Below, piece by piece: positions 53,093 through 62,296 of a DNA stretch of 64,000 nt. Each line of letters opens with the position of its first letter. Positions within the stretch are counted from its first letter, which is position 1. This DNA comes from Enterococcus phoeniculicola ATCC BAA-412 (GTDB taxonomy: Bacteria; Bacillota; Bacilli; Lactobacillales; Enterococcaceae): positions 1,361,324 through 1,425,323 of the forward strand of contig NZ_ASWE01000001.1 of assembly GCF_000407505.1 (NCBI RefSeq). The letters run 5' to 3'. The notes beneath the pieces are model-generated. The model did not search any database, was not told where the DNA came from, and saw nothing but the letters and a program-made list of their open reading frames with translations. The position numbers and the translations under genes are program-made.

Positions 53093-53515
53093 ATAAATAA
53101 ATTTCAAGTTCTAACAAGGGGCGCTCTAGCTGCTAAATTGGAAGTTTATGTATAAACCTATATCTAGTTTACCGTTAAAATAGGTGTTGATTTGTGTGCA
53201 TAAAGAGATACTAGAAGAGTCTTCCTTTCTAAATTAAAATGATTTCCTTTAAAAAGGTGTGAATGTTGTCTGCGAATCACTTTGAAATTCATTCACAAAT
53301 TTACTAACAGAAATAGTTATTTTAAATAAAAGTAGGCGCACGGAAAGATTCATAGAGAATGGAAAAAGAGGTAGAAAAAGTTGAAAAATGAGTTGGAAAG
53401 GATTATTTACAGGGCGAATTTGTTGAGCAAAAAAGCCTCTTTAGGAAGAAGCTGGGTAACTCTGAAATAGCCTGCCTTTCAAAGCCACCGGGGCCTTCTT
53501 TCTGAAAGAAACTTT
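53093..53515. other. gap with no gene seen
   Basis: 423 bp between convergent operons. It includes a GC-richer patch near 53470-53495 (AAGCCACCGGGGCCTTC) that may fold, but no gene, repeat or clear terminator. Confidence 0.45.
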
Positions 53516-54094
53516 TTATGCGTGTTTTCGTTTGGATGAATCGTCTGTGGAATGAATAAAGTGATCCATGTAAGGACTGTTGGCGATGGACATATCTGGA
53601 GTTAAAATAACAATCGCCAAACGTGTTCTTTTTGCTAATTGCCGCAAGAGGGGAAGAAGCTCCTGAATTTGTTGGACAGAAAGAGTAGAAAACACATTTT
53701 CTACTAAAATTCCCCTTTTTTGAAGAATCAGATGGTGTGCAAGCTGAAGTTTGACTTCCTCAAACGCGGTTAGCTCCCCAATATCTTTGCCTAAAATCTG
53801 TTCGTCCAAATTTACGAGGGCTAGGGTATCTAAAATAAGGGACTTCGCTTCTTTACGTTTAATGGAGGAGCCTAATAATAAATTATCTGCAATTGATAAA
53901 TAAGGAACAGGCAACCATTGCCGATAAAGCAAACCAAAGGGCGAACCTACCGTTTGAAATGTATATTCGATAAAGTGTGCGACATCCGCATCTAAACGCT
54001 CTGAAGGCTCTAATATAGCCGTTACCTGCGTTTCTTCAAAAAAGTCTACTAGCTGTTGAAAAGTCACATTGACCACCGTCCTTTTTTTGTCCAA
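53516..54094 (-). CDS. degenerate ABC ATPase without Walker A
   Basis: 192-residue protein aligned by eye to an ABC ATPase. The position of Walker A reads TAILEPSERLDADVAHF, so the GxxGxGKS loop is lost. The Q-loop region is kept (FGLLYRQWLPVPYLSIADNLLLG). The signature LSGGE is IGELTAFEEVKLQLAHHLIL, Walker B with its catalytic Glu is RGILVENVF, and the H-loop His is replaced (VILTPDMS). The frame is open through the whole length, which argues for a conserved pseudo-enzyme rather than a decaying gene. It overlaps the permease gene by 31 bp. Cannot bind ATP normally; a regulatory role is possible. Confidence 0.7.
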   Translation of the reverse strand: MDKKRTVVNVTFQQLVDFFEETQVTAILEPSERLDADVAHFIEYTFQTVGSPFGLLYRQWLPVPYLSIADNLLLGSSIKRKEAKSLILDTLALVNLDEQILGKDIGELTAFEEVKLQLAHHLILQKRGILVENVFSTLSVQQIQELLPLLRQLAKRTRLAIVILTPDMSIANSPYMDHFIHSTDDSSKRKHA

Positions 54095-54813
54095 TGCTTA
54101 ATGAATCCTGTACTGAGTAAGCTGATAATGATGCTTGTGAGAAGTGCCATAGCACTAAAAACTTTTAGAATGGCTAGGAATACATCTGAAAACCAGAAAC
54201 GGTCATTAAAATCTACTTGAAAGAGTGTCACTTGATCAAAAGGGAGTCCAATCATAAAAGAATGACTCTCAGTTGTTTGGGTGAGCACAGTATAGTCGTT
54301 TACATTTAACCAGTGTAGGACACGTAAATTGATTGTTTGCAGGAGAGACTCATAGGTGTTTTGGCAAACAAATAAAAAGGCTGCGACAACAAATGTAACA
54401 GTTATTGCGGGAAGCAAGGATTCAACGACAAGCAATCGAAGAATCTCTCTAAATTTCAATCCTACTAACCGCCACTGTAGAATTTCTTTCTTTTTGTATC
54501 GAAAGAAAAAGGAAAGAGCAAGAATGGTAATGAATAAAAATATACCTAGAAAGCAGTATAGTAAGGATTGATAGACTTGTGAAACCTGTGTCACTTGATG
54601 ATTATCTAATGGCACGGAGGCAGAATTTTCATTTAACTGTGCGTCTATTAGCGCAATCCGACTAGATACTTGGGTATGTAAAAGAAGAACCATCTTCTTT
54701 AGATTTAGTAAAAGAGTAAATAAAAACAAGAAGAGACCGAAGAATAAACCATATGCGATAGAAAATTTTTTGTGATAACGACTACTAGCTAGAGCATAAT
54801 AAAGTGTCTTCAT
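54064..54813 (-). CDS. FtsX-like ABC permease half
   Basis: 249-residue membrane protein with four hydrophobic segments at about residues 18-40, 83-106, 128-150 and 212-236, and two outer loops. The arrangement (TM1, outer loop, TM2-TM3 with a cytoplasmic KKKEILQWRLVGLKFREILRL coupling loop, outer loop, TM4) is that of FtsX/MacB-type permeases, which act by mechanotransmission rather than transport. That coupling loop is well kept. Upstream of, and overlapping, the pseudo-ATPase gene. It may work with that protein or with another ATPase. Confidence 0.7.
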   Translation of the reverse strand: MKTLYYALASSRYHKKFSIAYGLFFGLFLFLFTLLLNLKKMVLLLHTQVSSRIALIDAQLNENSASVPLDNHQVTQVSQVYQSLLYCFLGIFLFITILALSFFFRYKKKEILQWRLVGLKFREILRLLVVESLLPAITVTFVVAAFLFVCQNTYESLLQTINLRVLHWLNVNDYTVLTQTTESHSFMIGLPFDQVTLFQVDFNDRFWFSDVFLAILKVFSAMALLTSIIISLLSTGFIKHWTKKGRWSM

Positions 54814-54899
54814 AGTTTCACCTCATAATAAGTATAGGCAATGATTATGAATAAAGTATGAAGAACTGCAATAAAAAAAATGAAGGATTTTGTATAGAA

Positions 54900-54934
54900 A
54901 AAAGACGAACAGCCTCAGGCCATTCGTCTTTTGT
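54900..54934 (-). terminator. ltaS terminator
   Basis: AAAAGACGAA and TTCGTCTTTT arms around CAGCCTCAGGCCA-type loop, directly after the ltaS stop on the minus strand and ending in a T-run. Confidence 0.8.
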
Positions 54935-57088
54935 TTATTTAGCAGTATCATCTTTTCCTTCGTCAGTTTTTGGTTCCTCTGCAGTTGCTTCACCGTTGTA
55001 CTGTTTGTACGTTTCGGTTTTATACAAATCAACTGTCGATTTATTATTGTTTTTACTATAAACGCTTGTCGACTTGTCACCTAATTTTGTCTCTTCAGTT
55101 ATCAGACGATCAAGTGAGCCTTTATAGTTATAATCATCAGGGTTAACAGCGGTTAGTCCGCTGTTAGTATAGAAGCGAAGTAAGTCACCATTATTAATTT
55201 GATCAGAAATATCTAACTGATTTGTAACATCTTGTTTCCACGTTTCGACTTGTTGTGCAAGTGATTCAGAAAGAGTAGGGATAGCTTCACCTGTTTGGTT
55301 GTCATAGACAGTACCACCACGATAAGTGTAGTTTGGTGTAACAAAGTCACCATTTCTAAATGCGACAAGCTGTTGATGATCTTTTGAGAATAAATCTTGT
55401 CCTAGTTGGATATAGTTGCTTGTATCAACACCTAATAGGTGAAGTAAAGTAGGAAGCGCATCAACTTGGCCACCGTACGTATGATTAATGCCTCCGTTTT
55501 CTTGACCAGGGACATGAATCATGTAAGGAACACGTTGCATTTGTGCGTTATCAAAGTCTGTCCATGTTTCTTTGTTTTTTCCGACAAGTTCAGCCAAATT
55601 CTTATTACGAGAGTCAGAAACACCGTAATGATCCCCATAAAGGACAACAACTGAATTTTCATATAAGCCAGATTTTTTTAAGTAGTTAAAGAATTCTTCT
55701 ACTGATTTATCTAAATAGTTTGCTGTTGCAAAGTATCCGTTGATTGTTTCATCAGATGTATTTGCTAGAGGGAAGCCACCTTCATCATTTGTAAATTGTG
55801 AATAAGGGTAGTGGTTCGATACAGCAATAAATTTTGAATAAAACGGTTGTTGCAAATGTTCTAAATATTGAACAGATTGTTGGAAGAATGGTTTATCGTG
55901 TAATCCATACTGGAATGAATTTTCATCCGTTACATCATAATAAGATGCATCGAAGAAGTTTTCATACCCTAAATGTTTATAGGTTTCATTTCGATTCCAG
56001 AAGTTTCCAGCATTTCCGTGGAAAACAGCACTTGAATATCCTTGTGTTTGATCAAGAATCGCAGGAGCCGCTTCAAAGGTATTCTTGTCACCTAGTTGTG
56101 TAAACAATGATCCTTGATTTAGTCCGAATAGTGAATTTTCCATTAGTGTTTCAGCATCACTTGTTTTACCAGCAGATACTTGATGGAAGAAGTTGTCAAA
56201 AGCAAAAGTGCTGTTGTTGTGATAAAGACTATTCAAGAAAGGTGTTACTTCATGTTCTACACCATTTTCATCTTTTAACTTATAATCCAGTAGAAATTGT
56301 TGGAAACTTTCTAAATGGATGTAAATCACATTTTTTCCTTTTGCGATTCCAAACATCTCATCATTTGGTGCAGCGTAGTGATTTTTAACATAATCTTCTG
56401 CTGTTTTCATATCATTGGCACTTGCTTGCGCTCGAACCTGTGTCGTCTTATAGGTTGTTACGCCGTCATAAACAGTAAATGCATTAATTCCAAGATATTT
56501 TACGATGTAATCACGTGAGAATGTACGTGTTAGTAATTCTGGACGAGAAGCTTCAGCCAGCGTCAAGTTTCCTGAAAAAATCATCAAGGCAAAGGCAGAA
56601 ACTGCTACAGCCATTGGAATGCGCACAGGACGTTCATCCATTTTAATTTTCTTAAAGATAAGTAAAGCCGCCATTACAATGATATCTAAAAAGTAAACAA
56701 TATCATATGGACGTAACAGACGTAAGGCACTTTCACCCAAACCACTTGCTACTTTTCCAGCACCTAACATGGTGTTTACAGTGATAAAGTCTGTAAATTC
56801 ACGATAGTAGGTAACGTTGGAGAAAAGTAGAACGCTCATTAAGAAGTAAATTACCATCATAGTTATATAGGAAGGTTTGGTTCTTCGTATATACAATGCA
56901 ATCCCTAATAAGAAGAGGGTAGTTGCGATTGGATTAATTAGTAAAATAAAATACTGAAATGAGTTTTCTATACCCAAATTAAAGTCAAAGTGATAAGCAA
57001 ATAAATTTTTTAACCAAAATAATAAGGCTGCTAATGAAAAAAAGCCAAGCCGCGTATTTAGAAATGCGGGAGTTTTTAATTTTTTCAA
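54935..57088 (-). CDS. ltaS: lipoteichoic acid synthase family protein
   Basis: 717-residue membrane enzyme that polymerises glycerol-phosphate from phosphatidylglycerol onto a glycolipid anchor. Five membrane segments occupy residues 1-170, then a likely signal-peptidase site near QASA (222), then the sulfatase-fold domain with the catalytic Thr309 in SAGKTSDAETLMENS and metal-binding Glu260 in IHLESFQ; VVVLYGDHYGVSD supplies late metal ligands. The TTG at 57088 is chosen because AAAGGAAGG lies 6 bases before it; the longer frame to 57166 has no site. The long C-terminal tail is charged (EEPKTDEGKDD). Several paralogs are usual in enterococci. Confidence 0.92.
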   Translation of the reverse strand: MKKLKTPAFLNTRLGFFSLAALLFWLKNLFAYHFDFNLGIENSFQYFILLINPIATTLFLLGIALYIRRTKPSYITMMVIYFLMSVLLFSNVTYYREFTDFITVNTMLGAGKVASGLGESALRLLRPYDIVYFLDIIVMAALLIFKKIKMDERPVRIPMAVAVSAFALMIFSGNLTLAEASRPELLTRTFSRDYIVKYLGINAFTVYDGVTTYKTTQVRAQASANDMKTAEDYVKNHYAAPNDEMFGIAKGKNVIYIHLESFQQFLLDYKLKDENGVEHEVTPFLNSLYHNNSTFAFDNFFHQVSAGKTSDAETLMENSLFGLNQGSLFTQLGDKNTFEAAPAILDQTQGYSSAVFHGNAGNFWNRNETYKHLGYENFFDASYYDVTDENSFQYGLHDKPFFQQSVQYLEHLQQPFYSKFIAVSNHYPYSQFTNDEGGFPLANTSDETINGYFATANYLDKSVEEFFNYLKKSGLYENSVVVLYGDHYGVSDSRNKNLAELVGKNKETWTDFDNAQMQRVPYMIHVPGQENGGINHTYGGQVDALPTLLHLLGVDTSNYIQLGQDLFSKDHQQLVAFRNGDFVTPNYTYRGGTVYDNQTGEAIPTLSESLAQQVETWKQDVTNQLDISDQINNGDLLRFYTNSGLTAVNPDDYNYKGSLDRLITEETKLGDKSTSVYSKNNNKSTVDLYKTETYKQYNGEATAEEPKTDEGKDDTAK

Positions 57089-57291
57089 TTTTAACCTTCC
57101 TTTCCGTTCTAGGCAAAATGAAAACACGTCAATGATTGCCATAACTTCCTTACATTCTACTCGCATCGGGCTTTTGTGTCAATTGAAATCAAAATGTAAC
57201 AATCACTTTAAACATTTCTTTAAAGATTCCATCAGACAGCCCACTTATTTTTTGCTATACTAATAGGTACATTATAAGAGCAGGTGAACAC

Positions 57292-58464
57292 ATGGAAATC
57301 AAAGTGACAACTATAGCAGAAAAAAAAATCCGTCGAGGCTATCCACTTTTGCAAAAAGAAGATTTAGTGAAGGCTGTGAAGCCAACCGACCAATGGGTTA
57401 CCTTTGTAAATGAAGCAGGAAGGTTTCTGGCGAAGGGCTACTTAGGGGAGCAAAATAAAGGGATTGGCTGGATTTTGAGTAAAAAGGATGAACCAATCCA
57501 GGTTTCTTTTTTTGAGAAACTATTCAAAAAAGCGAAACAAGATCGAGAGGTATATTTTTTAGATGAGACGACGACAGCTTTCCGTATTTTTAATGGCGAG
57601 GGTGATGGCTTAGGCGGACTGATTATCGACCTTTATGAATCGTTTGCCGTTTTTTCTTGGTATAACAAGACCTTATTTCAAAATAAGCAACAAATTGTTG
57701 AAGCGTTTAAACAAGTGTTTCCCGAGATAACAGGTGCGTATGAAAAAATTCGATTCTCTGAGGCAAGCTTGCCTGAAAGTCAATTTATGTATGGGAATGA
57801 GGCACCTGAGCCATTACTTGTAAAAGAAAATGGCATTCATTATGCAACATACTTAAATGAAGGGCTGATGACTGGAATTTTCTTAGATCAAAAAGAAGTT
57901 CGTGGTGTCTTAGCTGAAGGATTAGCTGCGGGAAAAAGCGTTTTAAATATGTTTAGTTATACTGGCGCATTTTCTGTTGCGGCGAAAATAGGTGGGGCAA
58001 GTCAGACAACGAGTGTAGATCTTGCCAAACGTAGCTTACCAAAAACGCAGGAACAATTTCAGGTGAATGGATTAGGACTCGAAGAGAACAAGATTGTTGT
58101 TATGGATGTATTTGAGTACTTTAAATATGCCGCTAGAAAGAGCCTAACATTTGATGTCATTGTGCTAGATCCGCCAAGTTTTGCCAGAAATAAGAAAAAA
58201 GTATTCAGTGTAGCAAAAAATTATGGCGAGTTAGTGGAGGACAGTGTTGATATTTTGAGCAAAGAGGGAATGCTTATTGCCTCAACAAATGCGGCAAATG
58301 TATCGAGAGAGAAATTTCAAAAAATGATTGAAGAGAGCTTGAAGAAAAAACAGGTTCGATTTAAAAAAATGAACGAGTTCCATTTACCTTCTGATTTCAA
58401 AACGATTTCATCATTTGAGGAAGGAAACTATCTGAAAGTCTTCTTCTATCAAATTTCAAAATAG
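57292..58464 (+). CDS. class I rRNA methyltransferase, RlmI-like
   Basis: 390-residue SAM-dependent methyltransferase of the RlmI/YccW family, which makes m5C in 23S rRNA. An N-terminal PUA domain (about residues 1-75, WVTFVNEAGRFLAKGYL) is followed by FRIFNGEGDGLGGLIID, the SAM motif VLNMFSYTGAFSVAA, and the catalytic DPPSFARNKK. Standard length. Divergent from ltaS with a TATACT -10 at about 57255. Ends in a terminator facing the LysR gene. Exact target base not determinable here. Confidence 0.88.
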   Translation: MEIKVTTIAEKKIRRGYPLLQKEDLVKAVKPTDQWVTFVNEAGRFLAKGYLGEQNKGIGWILSKKDEPIQVSFFEKLFKKAKQDREVYFLDETTTAFRIFNGEGDGLGGLIIDLYESFAVFSWYNKTLFQNKQQIVEAFKQVFPEITGAYEKIRFSEASLPESQFMYGNEAPEPLLVKENGIHYATYLNEGLMTGIFLDQKEVRGVLAEGLAAGKSVLNMFSYTGAFSVAAKIGGASQTTSVDLAKRSLPKTQEQFQVNGLGLEENKIVVMDVFEYFKYAARKSLTFDVIVLDPPSFARNKKKVFSVAKNYGELVEDSVDILSKEGMLIASTNAANVSREKFQKMIEESLKKKQVRFKKMNEFHLPSDFKTISSFEEGNYLKVFFYQISK

Positions 58465-58486
58465 AAAGACCTATTCTATAGAAGAA

Positions 58487-58530
58487 AAGCATCTTTAGAC
58501 CTAGTGAAGAGGGGCTAAAGATGCTTGTTT
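58487..58530. terminator. terminator between the methyltransferase and LysR genes
   Basis: Arms AAGCATCTTTAG (58487-58498) and CTAAAGATGCTT (58515-58526), followed by GTTTTAT; it is usable from both sides. Confidence 0.85.
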
Positions 58531-58532
58531 TA

Positions 58533-59417
58533 TCAAGACTTGATATGATGAAGACAAAATTCATAAAATCGTTTGACTGCAGGAGACATAAATCCGTTCT
58601 TTCTGGTTGCCAGATAGATATAGCGAGGAGGACGGCTATCTGAGATGGCTATTTTTTTAACTGGGTAGGCACTGATAGAAGGAATGTCAGGCATGATGGC
58701 AATCCCAAAATTACACCCCACAAAACCAAGCATCGTGTGGTCTTCTTCCACTTCGCAAGCAATCTTCGGTGTTAGACCAGAATTAGCTGTCAGACTGTCG
58801 ATATAAGTACGTAGGCCACTGTTCTTAGAAAAGTAGACATATGGAAATTCAGTGGTTTCCTTTAACGAAATGGAGTCATGAATTGCTAGCGGATGTGATT
58901 GCGGGACAACTAAGACCATTTCCTGTTGAACGAAGGGAAGATAATGAATGTCCTCCTCTTGATCAATTCTAGAGGACAGAGCAATATCAATTTTTTCTTC
59001 TTTAAGTAGCTGAATTATAGACTGTGAGTTTCCTTGGAAAAAGTTGAAAGTGACTTGCTGATTTCCTTCTGCAGCTAAAAATTGCTGTGTAATTGAAGGA
59101 GCAATTGTTGATCCCATCGTATAAATGAAACCAAAATCAATTTGACCTTGTTCAGGACTAATGATTTCTGTCAGTGCTCTTTGACCGTTACTAAGCTCAT
59201 TTAGCGCATGATTCACGTAAGAATAGAAGAGCTTCCCATATTTGGTTAAGCGAATATTTCTTCCAGATTTTTCAAATAGCGGAGCGCCAAGCTCTTTTTC
59301 TAGTTCAGACATAGAATGACTAAGATTTGGTTGTGTAGTATTTAATAAGGTGGCAGCTTGTGTCATATGTTCCGTATCAGCGAGTTTTTTGAAAAATTCA
59401 AGTTGTCGTAAATTCAT
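58533..59417 (-). CDS. LysR-family transcriptional regulator
   Basis: 294-residue regulator. The N-terminal winged helix is canonical (LRQLEFFKKLADTEHMTQAATLLNTTQPNLSHSMSELE), then a periplasmic-binding-like effector domain (IDFGFIYTMG, GNQQVTFNFFQGNSQSIIQLL). It resembles the CynR/GltC branch. ATG with AAAGGAG upstream. Divergent from the MFS-reductase cluster; a perfect 14-bp inverted repeat lies between, and a close copy of its core precedes the flavoprotein gene, so it probably controls the whole cluster. Effector unknown. Confidence 0.9.
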   Translation of the reverse strand: MNLRQLEFFKKLADTEHMTQAATLLNTTQPNLSHSMSELEKELGAPLFEKSGRNIRLTKYGKLFYSYVNHALNELSNGQRALTEIISPEQGQIDFGFIYTMGSTIAPSITQQFLAAEGNQQVTFNFFQGNSQSIIQLLKEEKIDIALSSRIDQEEDIHYLPFVQQEMVLVVPQSHPLAIHDSISLKETTEFPYVYFSKNSGLRTYIDSLTANSGLTPKIACEVEEDHTMLGFVGCNFGIAIMPDIPSISAYPVKKIAISDSRPPRYIYLATRKNGFMSPAVKRFYEFCLHHIKS

Positions 59418-59429
59418 CGTGTACTCCTT

Positions 59430-59462
59430 TTATTATTGATAAATATAGTTTATCAATAATAA
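59430..59462. promoter_or_regulatory. LysR operator palindrome
   Basis: TTATTATTGATAAA and TTTATCAATAATAA flank TATAG, a perfect 14-bp inverted repeat 13 bp upstream of the LysR start. It contains a T-N11-A type LysR box. Core GATAAATATAGTTTATC recurs with one change at 63360. Confidence 0.75.
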
Positions 59463-59618
59463 TGGAAAAAATCATTAGATTTTATCAAAGAAACTAGGTA
59501 TGATGAACATAGTGAAATAGTGAACAAGTCAAATGGTTAAAAAGTGTAAAAGAAGACTTTGCGAGAGCTGCAGAGTCGTGTATGATAAGCATACTATTCA
59601 AAGAAGGAGGCAACGAGC

Positions 59619-60848
59619 ATGCGAAAAAATTACAATGGACTGATTGGTTCCTTGTATACAAATTATATTTTTCAAGGGATTGCTGCAATTATTATTTCTC
59701 AAAATTTAAAGCAGCTAACGGCGTACTGGGGCGCAAGTGTACAAGAGGTTATGCTGGTCATGAGTGCAATCGGATTAGGAAGATTGTTAATTTTGTATTT
59801 TGCAGGAACAATTTCTGATAAGGTAGGAAGAAAAAAAACGATTCTATTGGGCATGCTCTGTTATCTGATATTTTTTGGTGGTATTTTAATCAGCAAAAAT
59901 TATATACAAGGGTTTATCTTTGCGTTGTTTGCAGGGTTTAGCAATGCTTTTTTAGACACAGGCACCTATCCAACTTTGGTAGAAGCCTACCCGGAATCAA
60001 AAGACAGCAGCTCGCTTAGTGTGTTAAATAAGGCATTTATCTCATTAGGACAGTTTTTACTCCCATTTGGGATGAGAATCATTTTGACGCAGCAGTTATT
60101 CTTTGGGTATATCTTTTTCCTTTGTTTTGTCATTCTATTGATAAATTTATTTGTTATGCTTCGCCAAAGTTATCCAGAGGTAATAGTTGAGCAAACAATC
60201 GTTGAAGAGATAAAAGAGACAACATTTAAACCTAGGATGAAGCTGGAGGGTTTAGCACTCATTATTTTTGGCTTCACTTCTGTTTCAACCTTTAATATTT
60301 TCATTACATGGGTACCTACCTTAGCAGAGAAATTGCAGTTAATGAGTGAGAAGGACAGCTTGATATTAATAAGTATTTATAGTGTAGGATCATTTATTTC
60401 GGTTTTTTTCACTTCCTATTTAGTGAAAAAAAACATATCCTCTACTTTTTTGTTAGTTGCTTGCGGTGGACTTTCAACGATTGTTCTACTTTTATTGACA
60501 CTGTTTCCTTCCGCTTTCATGTTGATGGTTGCAGCAATTGGGGTGGGCGTGTTTTCTGCAGGAGGAGTTTGGCAACTTGCGTTAGCATTGCTACTTGAAT
60601 TTTTCCCAACACGAAAAGGCAGAATTACCAGTTATTATTCCCTTGCGTCAGCACTGTCTGTAATGATTATTCCGTATGCTACAGGTTATTTAAGCGAACT
60701 TCATTTTATTTCAATTTTTTGGCTAGATATTTTCTTAACATTTGTAGGCTTCGTGTGTACAGTGGTTATTTATATTCGATATAAACAGCTACAGGAACAA
60801 ACTAGCTTACTAAACCAAGAGCCAGTAAAACAAAAACAGCTTATTTAG
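59619..60848 (+). CDS. MFS transporter (first paralog)
   Basis: 409-residue major facilitator with 12 membrane segments and the signature loop GTISDKVGRKKTIL between TM2 and TM3. AAGGAGG precedes the ATG. The sequence is clearly related to the next transporter (compare NYIFQGIAAIIISQN with NYFVQGIQAIILSQN), so the two arose by duplication. Fold and loops fit uptake of organic acids or aromatic compounds. It has its own terminator, so its expression can differ from the downstream operon. Confidence 0.85.
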   Translation: MRKNYNGLIGSLYTNYIFQGIAAIIISQNLKQLTAYWGASVQEVMLVMSAIGLGRLLILYFAGTISDKVGRKKTILLGMLCYLIFFGGILISKNYIQGFIFALFAGFSNAFLDTGTYPTLVEAYPESKDSSSLSVLNKAFISLGQFLLPFGMRIILTQQLFFGYIFFLCFVILLINLFVMLRQSYPEVIVEQTIVEEIKETTFKPRMKLEGLALIIFGFTSVSTFNIFITWVPTLAEKLQLMSEKDSLILISIYSVGSFISVFFTSYLVKKNISSTFLLVACGGLSTIVLLLLTLFPSAFMLMVAAIGVGVFSAGGVWQLALALLLEFFPTRKGRITSYYSLASALSVMIIPYATGYLSELHFISIFWLDIFLTFVGFVCTVVIYIRYKQLQEQTSLLNQEPVKQKQLI

Positions 60849-60862
60849 ATAAAATAAAAGAG

Positions 60863-60916
60863 AAAAAACTGTGTGATTTTAGAGGAAAGAGTCTAAAATT
60901 GTACAGTTTTTTTGTA
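60863..60916 (+). terminator. terminator after the first MFS gene
   Basis: AAAAAACTGT and ACAGTTTTTT arms, with an inner ATTTTAGA / TCTAAAAT pair, followed by TTTTTTTG. Confidence 0.85.
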
Positions 60917-61063
60917 ATTGATTGACAAAATATATGAATTTTATTTATGGAAGTGATAAAAATAATACATTAGATTAAATGAATGACAGCGATTATAATG
61001 AGGATATAAATAAATTGTGAATTATTGAACTTGAATAATTTATAAAAGGAGCGTAAAAAGACC

Positions 61064-62284
61064 ATGCATAAAAACAAATTTTTTTTAACAGCACTGGCGT
61101 TGTATGTGAACTATTTTGTCCAGGGAATTCAAGCAATCATTCTTTCTCAAAATATTAACAGTTTTGCGGACAAATGGGGAACCACAACGAATACGGTTAT
61201 GGGGGTTATTGCTATTACAGGAATTGGTAAGGTCATTGTCTTACTTTTTTCTGGGATGTTGTCTGACCGATTTGGTCGAAAACCGATTGCACTTATTGGA
61301 ATGGTTGGATATATCCTATTTTTCGGTGGCTTAATGATTTGTACCAACGTAACGTTTGCCTATGTGCTAGCTTTCACAGCGGGTGCGGCAACTTCATTTC
61401 TTGATGGGGCGACGTATCCTGCACTTATGGAAATTTATCCAGATCAATCAAGTGTCGCTTCCGTTATTGTAAAAGGATTTATTGCGGCAGCTGGATTGTC
61501 TCCGATGTTTATTGCTTTCTTAAGTACAAATGGCTACTGGTTTGGTTGGTCATTAGTTGTTCCTTTTGTGTTAGTTGCTTTGAATTTTGTATTTATGCTT
61601 ACACGTAAGTTTCCAGATGAGGTAGCAAAAGAGGTAACAGAATCACCAGTTGAGGAAGAAACAGAGTTTAAGGAAAAACCTAGCTATGCAATTGAAGGCG
61701 CGTTACTAATGGCATTTGCTTTCTTTATCTTTGCTACATTTTATTTATGGCAACAGACCTCTACGCTTTATGCAATGGATGTTGTTGGCATGTCCGAGGT
61801 TTCTGCGCGTGGCATTATGTCTTTATATAGTATTGGCAGTATACTTGCCGTTTTATTTACATCATTTATTATGGCGAAGGGCTTTAAAGACGTAACAGTG
61901 ATGGTTGCTTATACATTTCTGTCTTCAGTTATTTTAGGAATCGTGTATATTTACCCGACTCAGCTTACATTAACGATTGGATCATTTGCGGTAGGATTCT
62001 TTGCAGCAGGTGGTGTACTGCAAATTGGGAATGCGATGTTAAGTCAGTTCTTCCCTAAAGGAAAAGGAAAAAATACAAGTATTTATAATGTCTTTATGGC
62101 AAGCGGTGCCTATATTGTGCCTGCTGTAACAAAAGCATTGATGGAAATTGATTTTACAAAGGTACTCTTGTTAAATGTTGGCGTATCAACGGTTTGCTTT
62201 ATTTTATCAGCTGCATTAGCTGTTCGCTATCGAAAAGTATTTGGTGAAAAATTACTTAGTGGATGGAAAAAAGTTACTCAATAG
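61064..62284 (+). CDS. MFS transporter (second paralog)
   Basis: 406-residue major facilitator, 12 membrane segments, with GMLSDRFGRKPIAL between TM2 and TM3 and a polar middle loop (TESPVEEETEFKEKPS). A paralog of the transporter 200 bp upstream. AAAGGAG precedes the ATG. It is 12 bp from an aldo/keto reductase gene and is presumably transcribed with it. Likely imports the substrate, or exports the product, of the reductases; which is not decidable here. Confidence 0.85.
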   Translation: MHKNKFFLTALALYVNYFVQGIQAIILSQNINSFADKWGTTTNTVMGVIAITGIGKVIVLLFSGMLSDRFGRKPIALIGMVGYILFFGGLMICTNVTFAYVLAFTAGAATSFLDGATYPALMEIYPDQSSVASVIVKGFIAAAGLSPMFIAFLSTNGYWFGWSLVVPFVLVALNFVFMLTRKFPDEVAKEVTESPVEEETEFKEKPSYAIEGALLMAFAFFIFATFYLWQQTSTLYAMDVVGMSEVSARGIMSLYSIGSILAVLFTSFIMAKGFKDVTVMVAYTFLSSVILGIVYIYPTQLTLTIGSFAVGFFAAGGVLQIGNAMLSQFFPKGKGKNTSIYNVFMASGAYIVPAVTKALMEIDFTKVLLLNVGVSTVCFILSAALAVRYRKVFGEKLLSGWKKVTQ

Positions 62285-62296
62285 GAGGAAAAGATA

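Noticed and set aside
54858-56518. Several plus-strand ORFs opposite ltaS
   Set aside because: They are antisense shadows of ltaS with no ribosome binding sites or recognisable domains.
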